A DNA stretch of 64,000 nt from DASYTH01 sp045806965. Lineage in GTDB: Bacteria; Actinomycetota; Actinomycetes; Mycobacteriales; Pseudonocardiaceae. Where the stretch lies: contig JBJMIG010000084.1 in assembly GCA_045806965.1 (NCBI GenBank), forward strand, positions 1 through 64,000, in the 5' to 3' direction. Position 1 is the stretch's first letter. Every line of letters begins with the position of its first letter. Shown here in pieces: positions 1 through 7,926 of the stretch. The notes under the pieces are model-generated. The model saw nothing but the letters and a program-made list of their open reading frames with translations, was not told the DNA's origin and did not search any database. Both the position numbers and the translations under genes were made by a program.

Positions 1-64
1 CGACCGGCCCGAACCGGATCAGGTCGCCGCCGCCCTCGAGTTTCGAGAGCGGAGAGCCGCATGA
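1..64 (+). CDS. C-terminal end of a YifB/ComM-type Mg-chelatase-like ATPase (partial)
   Basis: The first 64 bases read in frame 2 as a short open C-terminal tail containing VAAALEFRERR and ending in TGA at 62-64. This tail resembles the end of YifB/ComM AAA+ ATPases, which often sit just upstream of dprA in actinobacteria and take part in DNA processing. The TGA overlaps an ATG at 61 (ATGA). The identification rests on about 20 residues plus the dprA neighbour, so the family call is an inference. Confidence 0.5.
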   Translation, partial: DRPEPDQVAAALEFRERRAA

Positions 65-132
65 GTGAGCGCGCGGGTGAGCGAGCCGTTGGGCGCGGTT
101 GCGGCGCCGGGCTTGCGGGCCGGCGGACCGGG
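61..132 (+). repeat. Direct repeat, copy 1, upstream of dprA
   Basis: The 72 bases from 61 recur at 369-440 with one mismatch (base 12). Both copies begin ATGAGTGAGCG, and weaker similarity continues for about 30 bases. The distance between copies is 308 bp, not a multiple of three, so the two copies lie in different frames. No convincing protein is encoded between them. Confidence 0.85.
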
Positions 133-368
133 GCTCGCCGAGTGTGCGGGGTGCTGTCGGTGAGCCCGCCCGGCCAGGCTCGATGCCCGGTCGCGGAGTC
201 ACCGGCGGGCGATCGTGATCGTCGGCCCGGCTGCCGTGCCGCCGACCTCGGCTCCCGATTGGGCCGAGAGTTCCTCGGCCGGTGTGGCCGCTTGGCGCCG
301 GTGGCCCGGTGCCGACGACCCGAGTGCGGCCGCGCCGGGCTGCGCCAACCCGATGCGGGCGGGTCGGC

Positions 369-440
369 ATGAGTGAGCGGGCGGGTGAGCGAGCCGTTGG
401 GCGCGGTTGCGGCGCCGGGCTTGCGGGCCGGCGGACCGGG
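369..440 (+). repeat. Direct repeat, copy 2, upstream of dprA
   Basis: Second copy of the 72-bp repeat. It lies just before the region where dprA becomes recognisable. The stretch 65-528 holds these two copies and otherwise no gene I can support. Confidence 0.85.
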
Positions 441-528
441 CTCACCGAGCCTGCGAGGTGCTGTCGTGAGTGGTCCTGCGAACGTTCGGGGCCTGTCCCG
501 GGAGCGCATCGAGCCTGCGCAGGTTGCC

Positions 529-1668
529 GTGAATAGCACTGATGGGGTGCACCGCGCCCGGGCGTACCTGATGCGGGTCGCCGAGCCGCCCGCGCCTGCC
601 CTGGCCGCGCTGGTCGAGTCGGTCGGTCCGGTGCGCGCCGCCGCGATGGTGCGTGCCGGCGAGGTGTCAGCCCCGGTTCTCGACGAGACGTCCGCCCGGC
701 GCGGCGAGGATCATGCCGACGAGGACCTCGCCAACGCGGCCCGCGCCGGAGCCAGGCTGATCGCGCCGGAAGACTCGGACTGGCCCGCCTGGCAACTGCT
801 CGCGCTCGATCAGGGCGCGGCTCGCGACCTCAGGTGGGCCCGGGCTCCGCTCGGCCTGTGGGTGCGGGGCGGCGAGCAGCTGTCCGAGCTGGTCGACCGC
901 GCCGTGTCCGTGGTCGGGGCCAGGGCCGCCACCGGATACGGCGAACACGTCGCCGCCGAGTTCGGCCACGGCCTGGCGAGCCAGGGTTGGACCATCGTGT
1001 CGGGCGCCGCCTACGGCATCGACGGTGCGGCGCATCGCGGCGCGCTCGCCGCCGGGGGGCGCACCGTCGCGGTGCTCGGCTGCGGCATCGACACCGGCTA
1101 CCCCGCCGGCCACAGCGGGCTGATCGACCGGATCGCCGAGACCGGGCTGGTGATCAGTGAGTACGCCCCGGGAACCCCGCCGGCCCGGCATCGTTTCCTG
1201 GTCCGCAACCGCCTGATCGCGTCCCTGTCGGCCGGTACGGTCGTCGTCGAGGCAGGTGTCCGCAGCGGCGCCCGCAACACGGCGGGCTCGGCGGCCGCAC
1301 TCGGCCGGGAGCTGATGGCCGTCCCCGGCCCGATCACCTCGGCCATGTCGATCGGTTGTCACGAGTTGCTCCGCAGCGGTCTGGCGATCCCGGTGACCTC
1401 GGTGGCCGAGGTCCTCGAGTCGGCCGGCCGGTTGGGCGAGACCTTCGCCCCCTCGCCGGCCGGTCCGCGCCGCCCCACCGACGGCCTCGTCGACGAGGCG
1501 CTGCGGGTACACGAGGCACTCACCACCCGCGCCGGCACCAGCAGCGAGCGCATCGCCATCGACTCCGGTGTTCCGCTGCCCCGGGTCCGGGCGATCCTCC
1601 CCGAGTTGGAGCTCACCGGTCTCGCCCAACGATGCGAAGCCGGCTGGCGCAGGGCGTGCGGCCGATGA
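529..1668 (+). CDS. dprA: DNA-processing protein DprA/Smf
   Basis: DprA binds incoming single-stranded DNA and loads RecA during transformation; in non-competent actinomycetes its role is unclear. From GTG 529 the product is 379 aa, near the usual size. The Rossmann-like core is clear: SGAAYGIDGAAHRG near residues 157-172, then GCGIDTGYPAGH, and a FLVRNRLIASLS segment followed by VVVEAGVRSGARNTA. A winged-helix-like C-terminus follows from about residue 330. The frame stays open upstream to 373 and has another GTG at 466, but those upstream residues look like translated repeat, so 529 is preferred. It lies downstream of a probable yifB tail and upstream of xerC. Confidence 0.9.
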   Translation: MNSTDGVHRARAYLMRVAEPPAPALAALVESVGPVRAAAMVRAGEVSAPVLDETSARRGEDHADEDLANAARAGARLIAPEDSDWPAWQLLALDQGAARDLRWARAPLGLWVRGGEQLSELVDRAVSVVGARAATGYGEHVAAEFGHGLASQGWTIVSGAAYGIDGAAHRGALAAGGRTVAVLGCGIDTGYPAGHSGLIDRIAETGLVISEYAPGTPPARHRFLVRNRLIASLSAGTVVVEAGVRSGARNTAGSAAALGRELMAVPGPITSAMSIGCHELLRSGLAIPVTSVAEVLESAGRLGETFAPSPAGPRRPTDGLVDEALRVHEALTTRAGTSSERIAIDSGVPLPRVRAILPELELTGLAQRCEAGWRRACGR

Positions 1669-1981
1669 CGCCGGTCGATCGCCTGCCGGCGCGGCCACCC
1701 GGCCGGCGCCCACGAGGCGCCCACGCGGCACCGACCGGCGGCCCGCTGCCGCCCTTCTCAACCAGCGCGGCCTGGTCCCCCTTCTCACGAGCGCCGCCCC
1801 GACCAGCCGGCTCTCCGGGTCTCCGCGGGAATGGTTGACGTTGGGTTCCCGCCGTCCGGGCCGATACCCGGCGAACGCGGTCTTGCCGGCGACCGACGCG
1901 GGCCGCTGGCGGCCCGCCGGGGTCAACACGCCGAGTGTGGGCGGGCTTGTGAGCCGGCGGCTCGCGGGTAGCGTCTGGTGG
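1669..1981. other. Gene-free interval between dprA and xerC
   Basis: About 310 bases with no supported gene. The xerC frame remains open through most of it, but the residues are low-complexity Pro/Arg/Ala sequence unlike any recombinase. I see no clear promoter, terminator or repeat. Confidence 0.4.
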
Positions 1982-2938
1982 GTGCCGCATGGTTCATCCC
2001 GCCGTCCCAAGGTTGACCTGCTGCGCGTGCGGTCCGAACTGCCCGCCGAGGTCGGCCGCGTGGTGGACGAGTACGAACGGCATCTGGCGCTCGAACGGGG
2101 GCTGTCGCCCAACACGGTCCGGGCCTATGTCGGGGATGTGGTGTCGCTGCTCGGTTTCCTTGGCAGACCGCTGGCCGCGCTCGATATCGTGGTCCTCCGG
2201 GGTTGGCTCGCGGCCCAGCGAGAGGCCGGGGCGAGCCGGACCACGATGGCGCGCCGGGCGGCCGCGGCGCGGACCTTCACCGCGTGGGCCCATCGACGTG
2301 ACCACCTGACCACGGACCCCGGCGATCGGCTGGTCGGGCCTCGGCCACACCGCAAGCTTCCCGCGGTGCTCGGCCGGGAACAGGCGGCCGACCTGCTGCG
2401 CGCGTCCGCCTCCGGCGCGGCGGAACAGGACGCGGTGGCGCTGCGGGACCACGCGCTGCTTGAGCTGCTCTACGCGACCGGTGTGCGGGTGTCCGAGCTG
2501 TGCGGGCTCGATGTGGACGACGTCGACCTCGAGCGGCGGGTCGTCCGGGTGCTCGGCAAAGGGAGCAAGGAGCGCACGGTTCCCTTTGGAGTGCCCGCAG
2601 AGCGAGCGGTGCGTAACTGGCTGACCCACGGGAGAGGCGCGCTCGCCCGAACGGATTCACCTCCCGCGCTACTGTTGGGTGCGCGCGGTAGCCGATTTCA
2701 GCCGGCCAGCGTTCGCCGGGTTGTGTATCAGGCGCTCGGGGCGGTACCCGATGCGCCGGCGATGGGCCCGCACGGGTTTCGTCACTCGGCCGCGACGCAT
2801 CTGCTCGACGGTGGAGCGGACCTTCGTAGCGTCCAGGAGCTACTCGGTCACGCTACGCTCTCTACCACCCAGCTTTACACCCACGTGACCGTCGAACGGC
2901 TGAAGGCGATCCATGACCGAGCCCACCCCCGCTCCTAG
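1982..2938 (+). CDS. xerC: Tyrosine recombinase XerC
   Basis: XerC works with XerD at dif to resolve chromosome dimers. From GTG 1982 it is 318 aa, the normal length (GTG 2027 is an alternative start). An N-terminal SAM-like core-binding domain (EYERHLALERGLSPNTVRAY) precedes the catalytic domain. The catalytic set is complete: Arg in ATGVRVSEL near 167, Lys in GKGSKER near 195, HGFRH near 263-267, LGHA near 289 and the Tyr nucleophile in YTHV near 299. Its last 26 bases overlap the start of whiG, so the two are probably co-transcribed. Confidence 0.92.
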   Translation: MPHGSSRRPKVDLLRVRSELPAEVGRVVDEYERHLALERGLSPNTVRAYVGDVVSLLGFLGRPLAALDIVVLRGWLAAQREAGASRTTMARRAAAARTFTAWAHRRDHLTTDPGDRLVGPRPHRKLPAVLGREQAADLLRASASGAAEQDAVALRDHALLELLYATGVRVSELCGLDVDDVDLERRVVRVLGKGSKERTVPFGVPAERAVRNWLTHGRGALARTDSPPALLLGARGSRFQPASVRRVVYQALGAVPDAPAMGPHGFRHSAATHLLDGGADLRSVQELLGHATLSTTQLYTHVTVERLKAIHDRAHPRS

Positions 2939-3812
2939 TTTGCTCGGGGCAGGTTCGTGGACGCGCGCGCCGTCGACCAACGGCCACGCCGGTTCCTACG
3001 GCACCGGCCCGGCCGCCGGGGTGCTGCCCGGCGACCAGCGCACCTTCGACGACATCGAGGCGGGCATCGTCGCGCTGTGGCGGCGCTACGGCGAGGATCG
3101 GCAGCAGCGGGTCCGGGACCGGCTGGTGCTGCACTACGCGCCCCTGGTCAAGTATGTCGCCGGGCGGGTGGGCACCGGGCTGCCCGCGCACGTCGACATG
3201 GCCGACCTGATCCAGTCCGGCATCTTCGGCCTGGTCGACGCGATCGAGAAGTTCGAGCCCAACCGCGGCCTGAAGTTCGAGACCTACGCCATGCAGCGCA
3301 TTCGCGGCGCGATCCTGGATGATCTCCGCGCTCAGGACTGGGTTCCGAGGTCGGTACGCGGTCGGGCGCGGGACGTGGAGCGAGCCCTTGAGCGGCTCGG
3401 TGCCCGGCTGCGGCGGACTCCGAGCGACATCGAGCTGGCCGAGGAGCTCGGGCTCTCGATCGGCGAGCTGCGCGAGGTGTACCTCCAGCTCCAGCTCACC
3501 AGCGTGGTCGCGCTGGACGAGTTGGCCGCCGCCGGCCGCGGCGCCAACTCGATCGCCGACACCCTGGAGGACGAGGCCGCACCCGATCCGGTCGCGCTCC
3601 TCGTCGACCAGGACAACCGGCGCCAGCTCGCCGAGGCCATCGCCCACCTCGCCGAGCGCGACCGGATCGTGGTCACCCTGTACTACTTCGAGAACCTGAC
3701 CCTGGCAGAGATCGGCAAGGTCCTCGGGGTCACCGAGTCCCGGGTCTGCCAGCTGCACACCAGAGCGGTCCTGCGGTTGCGCGCCAAGCTGATGGAACGG
3801 GCCGACGTCTGA
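2913..3812 (+). CDS. whiG: RNA polymerase sigma factor WhiG (FliA/WhiG family)
   Basis: A 299-aa sigma-70 family factor of the FliA/WhiG group, which in Streptomyces commits aerial hyphae to sporulation. A variable Gly/Ser-rich head of about 45 residues is followed by region 2 (YAPLVKYVAGRV, MADLIQSGIFGLVDAIEKFE, FETYAMQRIRGAILDDLR), region 3 (RRTPSDIELAEELGLS) and a region 4 helix-turn-helix (LTLAEIGKVLGVTESRVCQL). It starts at ATG 2913 inside the end of xerC. WhiG suggests a differentiating, sporulating actinomycete. In Streptomyces WhiG is held by the anti-sigma RsiG; no partner is seen here. Confidence 0.92.
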   Translation: MTEPTPAPSLLGAGSWTRAPSTNGHAGSYGTGPAAGVLPGDQRTFDDIEAGIVALWRRYGEDRQQRVRDRLVLHYAPLVKYVAGRVGTGLPAHVDMADLIQSGIFGLVDAIEKFEPNRGLKFETYAMQRIRGAILDDLRAQDWVPRSVRGRARDVERALERLGARLRRTPSDIELAEELGLSIGELREVYLQLQLTSVVALDELAAAGRGANSIADTLEDEAAPDPVALLVDQDNRRQLAEAIAHLAERDRIVVTLYYFENLTLAEIGKVLGVTESRVCQLHTRAVLRLRAKLMERADV

Positions 3813-4403
3813 GGACGCGCGGCCCAGCCGCGTCCGGCCGCCGAACGCGGCGCCGGCGGCCGCGGTTGCCCCGGACCAGGGCAGCAGGCGGACGCGGCGT
3901 GCGGCGAGCAGGACCAGCGGGTCGAGGTAGGCCGCACCGCGGCGCAGGCCCCAGTGCAGGCAGGCCGGCGCGGCGCAGCCGGGGTGGCCGGGCCGCAGGT
4001 GGCCGAGGATCTCGCCGCCCGCAACGGGTTGGCCGGCGGTGACCACCGGGTCGACCGGCTCGTAGGTGGTGCGCAGGCCGCCGGGATGGTCGACCGAGAC
4101 GACCGGGCGGTCGACCAGGAGGCCGGCGAAGACGACGACACCGCTGGCCGCCGACCGCACCGCGGCGCCCGGGCCGCCGGCCAGGTCGACCCCGCGGTGG
4201 CCGGGCGCCCACTCGGCGACCGGCGCTTCGAAGGCCCGCGCGACCGGGTGCGGTGGCGCCAGCGGCCAGGAGAACCGGACCGCCGGCACCACCGGCGCGG
4301 GCTGCGGATCCGCCGCGGCCACCGTGCCGAGGAGGAGCGCCGGCCCGGCGATGACCGCGCACAGTAGACCTGGGAGCCGGGCTCGGGCGGGACGCGATGG
4401 CAT
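3813..4403 (-). CDS. Secreted M23-family (LytM-like) peptidase, 3' end uncertain
   Basis: From ATG 4403 the minus strand encodes a signal-like head (PGLLCAVIAGPALLLG) and an M23 domain: HRGVDL gives the HxxxD zinc ligands and CLHWGLRRG gives the last His. The family's usual HxH reads CLH, so the catalytic-base His is Cys. I believe this occurs in related actinobacterial proteins, but it calls activity into question. The domain ends near 3820, yet the frame has no stop there and stays open, antisense to whiG, until 2862. The residues beyond 3812 are plainly a whiG shadow. Either the gene truly overlaps whiG or an indel hides its stop. The 3813 boundary is therefore a domain limit, not a stop codon. 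Confidence 0.6.
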
Positions 4404-4454
4404 GAGCACACGATGGCGTGGCAGGGCCGGATTGGGCAGCCGAGCGGCGCCGGC

Positions 4455-4482
4455 TGTGGATAACCCGGGTCGCTGTGGACAA
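4455..4482. other. Pair of DnaA-box-like 9-mers
   Basis: TGTGGATAA at 4455-4463 is the complement of the classical DnaA box TTATCCACA. TGTGGACAA at 4474-4482 is the complement of the Streptomyces-type box TTGTCCACA. They lie in the same orientation, 19 bp apart start to start, in the 368-bp gap before rpsB. Confidence 0.6.
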
Positions 4483-4494
4483 CTCGCCGGGCGA

Positions 4495-4525
4495 TTGTCG
4501 CCGCTGCCTACCGACCGCGTACACT
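4495..4525 (+). promoter_or_regulatory. Candidate rpsB-tsf promoter
   Basis: TTGTCG (4495-4500) and TACACT (4520-4525) are separated by 19 bases and precede rpsB by about 250 bases. This would leave a long, GC-rich leader able to fold. Ribosomal-protein leaders often carry autoregulatory structure, but I cannot assign a known one. Confidence 0.4.
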
Positions 4526-4771
4526 GCGAGCGCGACCCGTGGCAACACGGGGCGACTTCGCGTGCCAATGCGCATCCTCGGGCGATCCACGGATCAGCAC
4601 GGTGAACCTCAAGGATTTCACGGCACCCGGCGGTCCCGGCGAGCGTTGCACCTCGTTGGGTCCGGGAGCCGGCACGGCACCAGGGTGGCTCTCCACCGGA
4701 GGGTCGCGACAACCGACCCGCGAGCCGAGGCGGACGCCCGGCGCGCCACACAGAAGAGGTGCTAACCGGCC

Positions 4772-5614
4772 ATGGCCGTAGTCACCATGAAACAGCTGCT
4801 CGACTCGGGCGTGCACTTCGGGCATCAGACCCGGCGCTGGAACCCGAAGATGAAGCGCTACATCTTCACCGAGCGCAACGGCATCTACATCATCGACCTG
4901 CAGCAGACCCTGACCTACATCAACTCGGCCTTCGAGTTCGTGAAGGAGACGGTCGCGCACGGCGGGTCGATCCTGTTCGTGGGCACCAAGAAGCAGGCCC
5001 AGGAGGCGATCGCCAACGAGGCGCTCCGGGTCGGCATGCCCTTCGTGAACCAGCGCTGGCTCGGTGGCATGCTCACCAACTTCTCCACCGTCCACAAACG
5101 CCTCCAGCGGCTCAAGGAGCTCGAGGCGATGGAGCAGACCGGCGGTTTCCAGGGTCGAACCAAGAAAGAGATCCTGATGCTCACCCGGGAGAAGGACAAG
5201 CTCGAGCGCACGCTCGGCGGCATCAGGGACATGGCGAAGGTGCCGAGCGCTGTGTGGATCGTCGACACCAAGAAGGAACACATCGCGGTCGGCGAGGCCC
5301 GCAAGCTCAACATCCCGGTCGTGGCCATCCTGGACACCAACTGCGACCCGGACGAGGTCGACTACCCGATCCCGGGCAACGACGACGCGATCCGCTCCGC
5401 CGCGCTGCTCACCAAGGTCATCGCGGAGGCGGCCGCGGCCGGTCTGATGGCCAGGGCGGGCGCGCGCAACGGTGCCCCCGAGGGTGAGGACAAGCCGCAG
5501 CCGGTCGGTTCCGACGAACCGCTGCCGGAGTGGGAGCAGGAGCTGCTCACCGGCGCGAACGCGGCCCCCGGCGGTGGCGGCGCGGTGCCCGCCGAGGCGC
5601 CGACCGAGGCCTGA
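4772..5614 (+). CDS. rpsB: 30S ribosomal protein S2
   Basis: S2 is a component of the small ribosomal subunit. The 280-aa product starts MAVVTMKQLLDSGVHFGHQT and keeps family blocks such as RRWNPKMKRYIF, FVNQRWLGGMLTNF and PVVAILDTNCDPDEVDYPIPGN. The acidic, Pro-rich tail of about 40 residues is typical of high-GC actinobacteria. A purine-rich Shine-Dalgarno sequence (AGAAGAGG) precedes ATG 4772. It is followed by tsf 73 bases downstream, the universal rpsB-tsf pairing. Confidence 0.98.
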   Translation: MAVVTMKQLLDSGVHFGHQTRRWNPKMKRYIFTERNGIYIIDLQQTLTYINSAFEFVKETVAHGGSILFVGTKKQAQEAIANEALRVGMPFVNQRWLGGMLTNFSTVHKRLQRLKELEAMEQTGGFQGRTKKEILMLTREKDKLERTLGGIRDMAKVPSAVWIVDTKKEHIAVGEARKLNIPVVAILDTNCDPDEVDYPIPGNDDAIRSAALLTKVIAEAAAAGLMARAGARNGAPEGEDKPQPVGSDEPLPEWEQELLTGANAAPGGGGAVPAEAPTEA

Positions 5615-5687
5615 GCGATCGGTCCCGGGCCGCGTGCGGCCCGGGACCATCCGCACCCATCACAGCAGAGGGAAAGAAACACAGACG

Positions 5688-6503
5688 ATGGCGAACTACA
5701 CCACTGCGGACGTCAAGCGGCTCCGGGAGCTCACCGGCGCCGGCATGATGGACTGCAAGAACGCGCTCGCCGAGGCCGACGGGGACTTCGACAAGGCCGT
5801 CGAGGTGCTGCGGATCAAGGGAGCCAAGGACATCGGCAAGCGCGCCCAGCGCTCCACCGCCAACGGCCTGGTCGTGGCCGACGGCGGGATCATGGTCGAG
5901 CTGAACTGCGAAACCGACTTCGTCGCGAAGAACGCGGACTTCCAGGAACTGGCCGACAAGATCGTGGGAGCGGCCAAGGCGACGAAGTCGGCCGACCTGG
6001 ACGCGCTCAAGGCCGCACCGCTCGGTGGCGGCACGGTGAACGACGCGGTGCAGGAGCTCTCCGCCAAGATCGGCGAGAAGCTCGAACTGCGCCGGATGGT
6101 CAGCTTCGACGGCGCCGTGGCCGCTTACCTGCACCGGCGCGCCACCGACCTGCCGCCCGCGGTCGGCGTCCTGGTCGAGTACACCGGTGACGCGGCCGAT
6201 GCGGCCCGTGCCGCCGCGATGCACATCGCCGCGATGAAGCCCAGGTACGTCACCAGGGACGAGGTGCCCGAGGAGGTGCTCGCGACCGAGCGGCGCATCG
6301 CCGAGGAGACGGCCCGCGAGGAGGGCAAGCCGGAGCAGGCGCTGCCCAGGATCGTCGAGGGCCGGATCAACGGGTTCTACAAGGACGTGGTGCTGACCGA
6401 GCAGTCTTCCGTGCAGGACGCCAAGAAGACGGTCAAGGCGGTGCTCGCGGAGGCGGGCGTGACGGTCACCCGGTTCGCCCGGTTCGAGGTCGGCCAGGCG
6501 TGA
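5688..6503 (+). CDS. tsf: Translation elongation factor Ts
   Basis: EF-Ts exchanges GDP for GTP on EF-Tu. The 271-aa product starts MANYTTADVKRLRELTGAG, with an N-terminal UBA-like domain (MMDCKNALAEADGDFDKAVE) and the EF-Tu contact motif ETDFVAKN near residue 80. The length is normal. The start at ATG 5688 is preceded by GAGGGA. A strong hairpin terminator follows directly, so rpsB-tsf is a closed transcription unit. Confidence 0.98.
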   Translation: MANYTTADVKRLRELTGAGMMDCKNALAEADGDFDKAVEVLRIKGAKDIGKRAQRSTANGLVVADGGIMVELNCETDFVAKNADFQELADKIVGAAKATKSADLDALKAAPLGGGTVNDAVQELSAKIGEKLELRRMVSFDGAVAAYLHRRATDLPPAVGVLVEYTGDAADAARAAAMHIAAMKPRYVTRDEVPEEVLATERRIAEETAREEGKPEQALPRIVEGRINGFYKDVVLTEQSSVQDAKKTVKAVLAEAGVTVTRFARFEVGQA

Positions 6504-6512
6504 CACCTGGAC

Positions 6513-6547
6513 AGGCGGGGTTGTGATACACGGCAACCCCGCCTTTC
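6513..6547 (+). terminator. Intrinsic terminator after tsf
   Basis: An 11-bp perfect stem, AGGCGGGGTTG (6513-6523) with CAACCCCGCCT (6534-6544), has a 10-base loop and a short T run. It sits 10 bases after the tsf stop. Confidence 0.9.
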
Positions 6548-6580
6548 CTGTCTCCGCCCAGCGACGCGCGAGGAGGTCCG

Positions 6581-7327
6581 ATGATCTGGAACGGTGAGTC
6601 GACACGAAGCTTCCGGCGGGTGTTGTTGAAGCTGGGCGGGGAGATGTTCGGCGGCGGCGACGTCGGTGTCGACCCCGACGTGGTGCAGGCGGTGGCACGG
6701 CAGATCGCGGCGGTGGTGCGCGAGGGCGTGCAGATGGCGATCGTCATCGGCGGCGGCAACTTCTTCCGTGGCGCGGAGCTCTCTCAACGGGGCATGGACC
6801 GCGACCGGGCGGACTACATGGCCATGCTCGGCACCGTGATGAACTGCCTTGCCCTGCAGGACTTTCTGGAGAAGCTGGGCATCGACACCCGGGTACAGAC
6901 CGCCATCACCATGGGTCAGGTCGCCGAGCCCTACATCCCCCGGCGCGCCGAGCGGCACCTGGAGAAGGGCCGCGTGGTGATCTTCGCGGGCGGCGTGGGG
7001 ATGCCGTACTTCTCGACCGACACAGCCGCGGCGCAGCGTGCGCTCGAGATCGGTTGCGAGGTTGTGCTGATGGCCAAGGAGGTCGACGGGGTATACACGG
7101 CGGACCCGAAGATCGACCCCGACGCCAAGATGTTCGAGTACATCACCCACCGCGAGGTCCTGGAGAAGGGCCTCAAGGTGGCCGACGCCACGGCGTTCAG
7201 CCTCTGCATGGACAACTCCATGCCGATCATCGTCTTCAATCTTCTGACCGAGGGGAACATCGCTCGGGCGGTGCGTGGTGAGAGGATCGGTACGTTGGTC
7301 AGCACCCCGAAGGAGCAGATGCTGTGA
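6581..7327 (+). CDS. pyrH: Uridylate kinase (UMP kinase)
   Basis: PyrH phosphorylates UMP to UDP in pyrimidine nucleotide synthesis. The 248-aa amino-acid-kinase fold is complete: LLKLGGEMFGG, VIGGGNFFRG, the FAGGVGMPYFSTDTAA block, and MAKEVDGVYTADP. Start ATG 6581 has an excellent Shine-Dalgarno sequence (AGGAGGT). The stop overlaps the frr GTG by 4 bases, so the two are translationally coupled. It has its own promoter space after the tsf terminator. Confidence 0.97.
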   Translation: MIWNGESTRSFRRVLLKLGGEMFGGGDVGVDPDVVQAVARQIAAVVREGVQMAIVIGGGNFFRGAELSQRGMDRDRADYMAMLGTVMNCLALQDFLEKLGIDTRVQTAITMGQVAEPYIPRRAERHLEKGRVVIFAGGVGMPYFSTDTAAAQRALEIGCEVVLMAKEVDGVYTADPKIDPDAKMFEYITHREVLEKGLKVADATAFSLCMDNSMPIIVFNLLTEGNIARAVRGERIGTLVSTPKEQML

Positions 7328-7881
7328 TCGACGAGACACTCCTCGATGCCGAGGAGAGAATGGAAAAGGCGGTATCGGTCGCCAAGGACGAGCTCACCAC
7401 GGTGCGCACCGGCCGGGCCAACCCCGCCATGTTCTCCCGCATTCACGTCGACTACTACTCTTCGCCGACCCCCCTCAACCAACTGGCCAGCATCTCCATC
7501 CCGGAAGCCCGGATGGTGATCATCAAGCCGTATGACGCGAGCCAGCTCGGCCCGATCGAGAAGGCCATCCGCAACTCCGACCTCGGGGTCAACCCGAGCA
7601 ACGACGGCACGATCATCCGCGTGGTGATCCCGCAGCTGTCCGAGGAGCGCCGCCGGGAGATGGTCAAGGTCGCCAAGCACAAGGGCGAGGACGCCAGGGT
7701 CGCGATCCGCAACGTGCGCCGCAAGGCCAACGAGGAGCTGCACCGGATCTCCAAGGAGGGGGAGGCCGGCGAGGACGAGGCGGACCGCGCGGTGAAGGAA
7801 CTGCAGCACCTCACCGACAAGTACGTCGCCCAGGTCGACGAACTGGTCAAGCACAAGGAAGCCGAGCTACTCGAGGTCTAG
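7324..7881 (+). CDS. frr: Ribosome recycling factor
   Basis: RRF, with EF-G, splits post-termination ribosomes. The 185-aa product is full length: MIDETLLDAEERMEKAV, the VRTGRANP block, the IPQLSEERRREMVK segment and the basic helix RNVRRKANEEL. GTG 7324 overlaps the pyrH stop (GTGA). Confidence 0.97.
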   Translation: MIDETLLDAEERMEKAVSVAKDELTTVRTGRANPAMFSRIHVDYYSSPTPLNQLASISIPEARMVIIKPYDASQLGPIEKAIRNSDLGVNPSNDGTIIRVVIPQLSEERRREMVKVAKHKGEDARVAIRNVRRKANEELHRISKEGEAGEDEADRAVKELQHLTDKYVAQVDELVKHKEAELLEV

Positions 7882-7926
7882 GCCGTGACTTGTGGATATT
7901 GACCGAACTTCCGGCACGGGACACTA

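Noticed and set aside
61..372. Short plus-strand frame starting at the ATGA overlap
   Set aside because: It encodes Arg/Gly-rich sequence without family features and mostly translates the direct repeat; I treat it as non-coding.
667..2115. A long minus-strand open frame antisense to dprA
   Set aside because: It is a codon-position shadow of dprA typical of high-GC DNA, has low-complexity Arg/Gly/Pro composition and crosses the gap without any motif.
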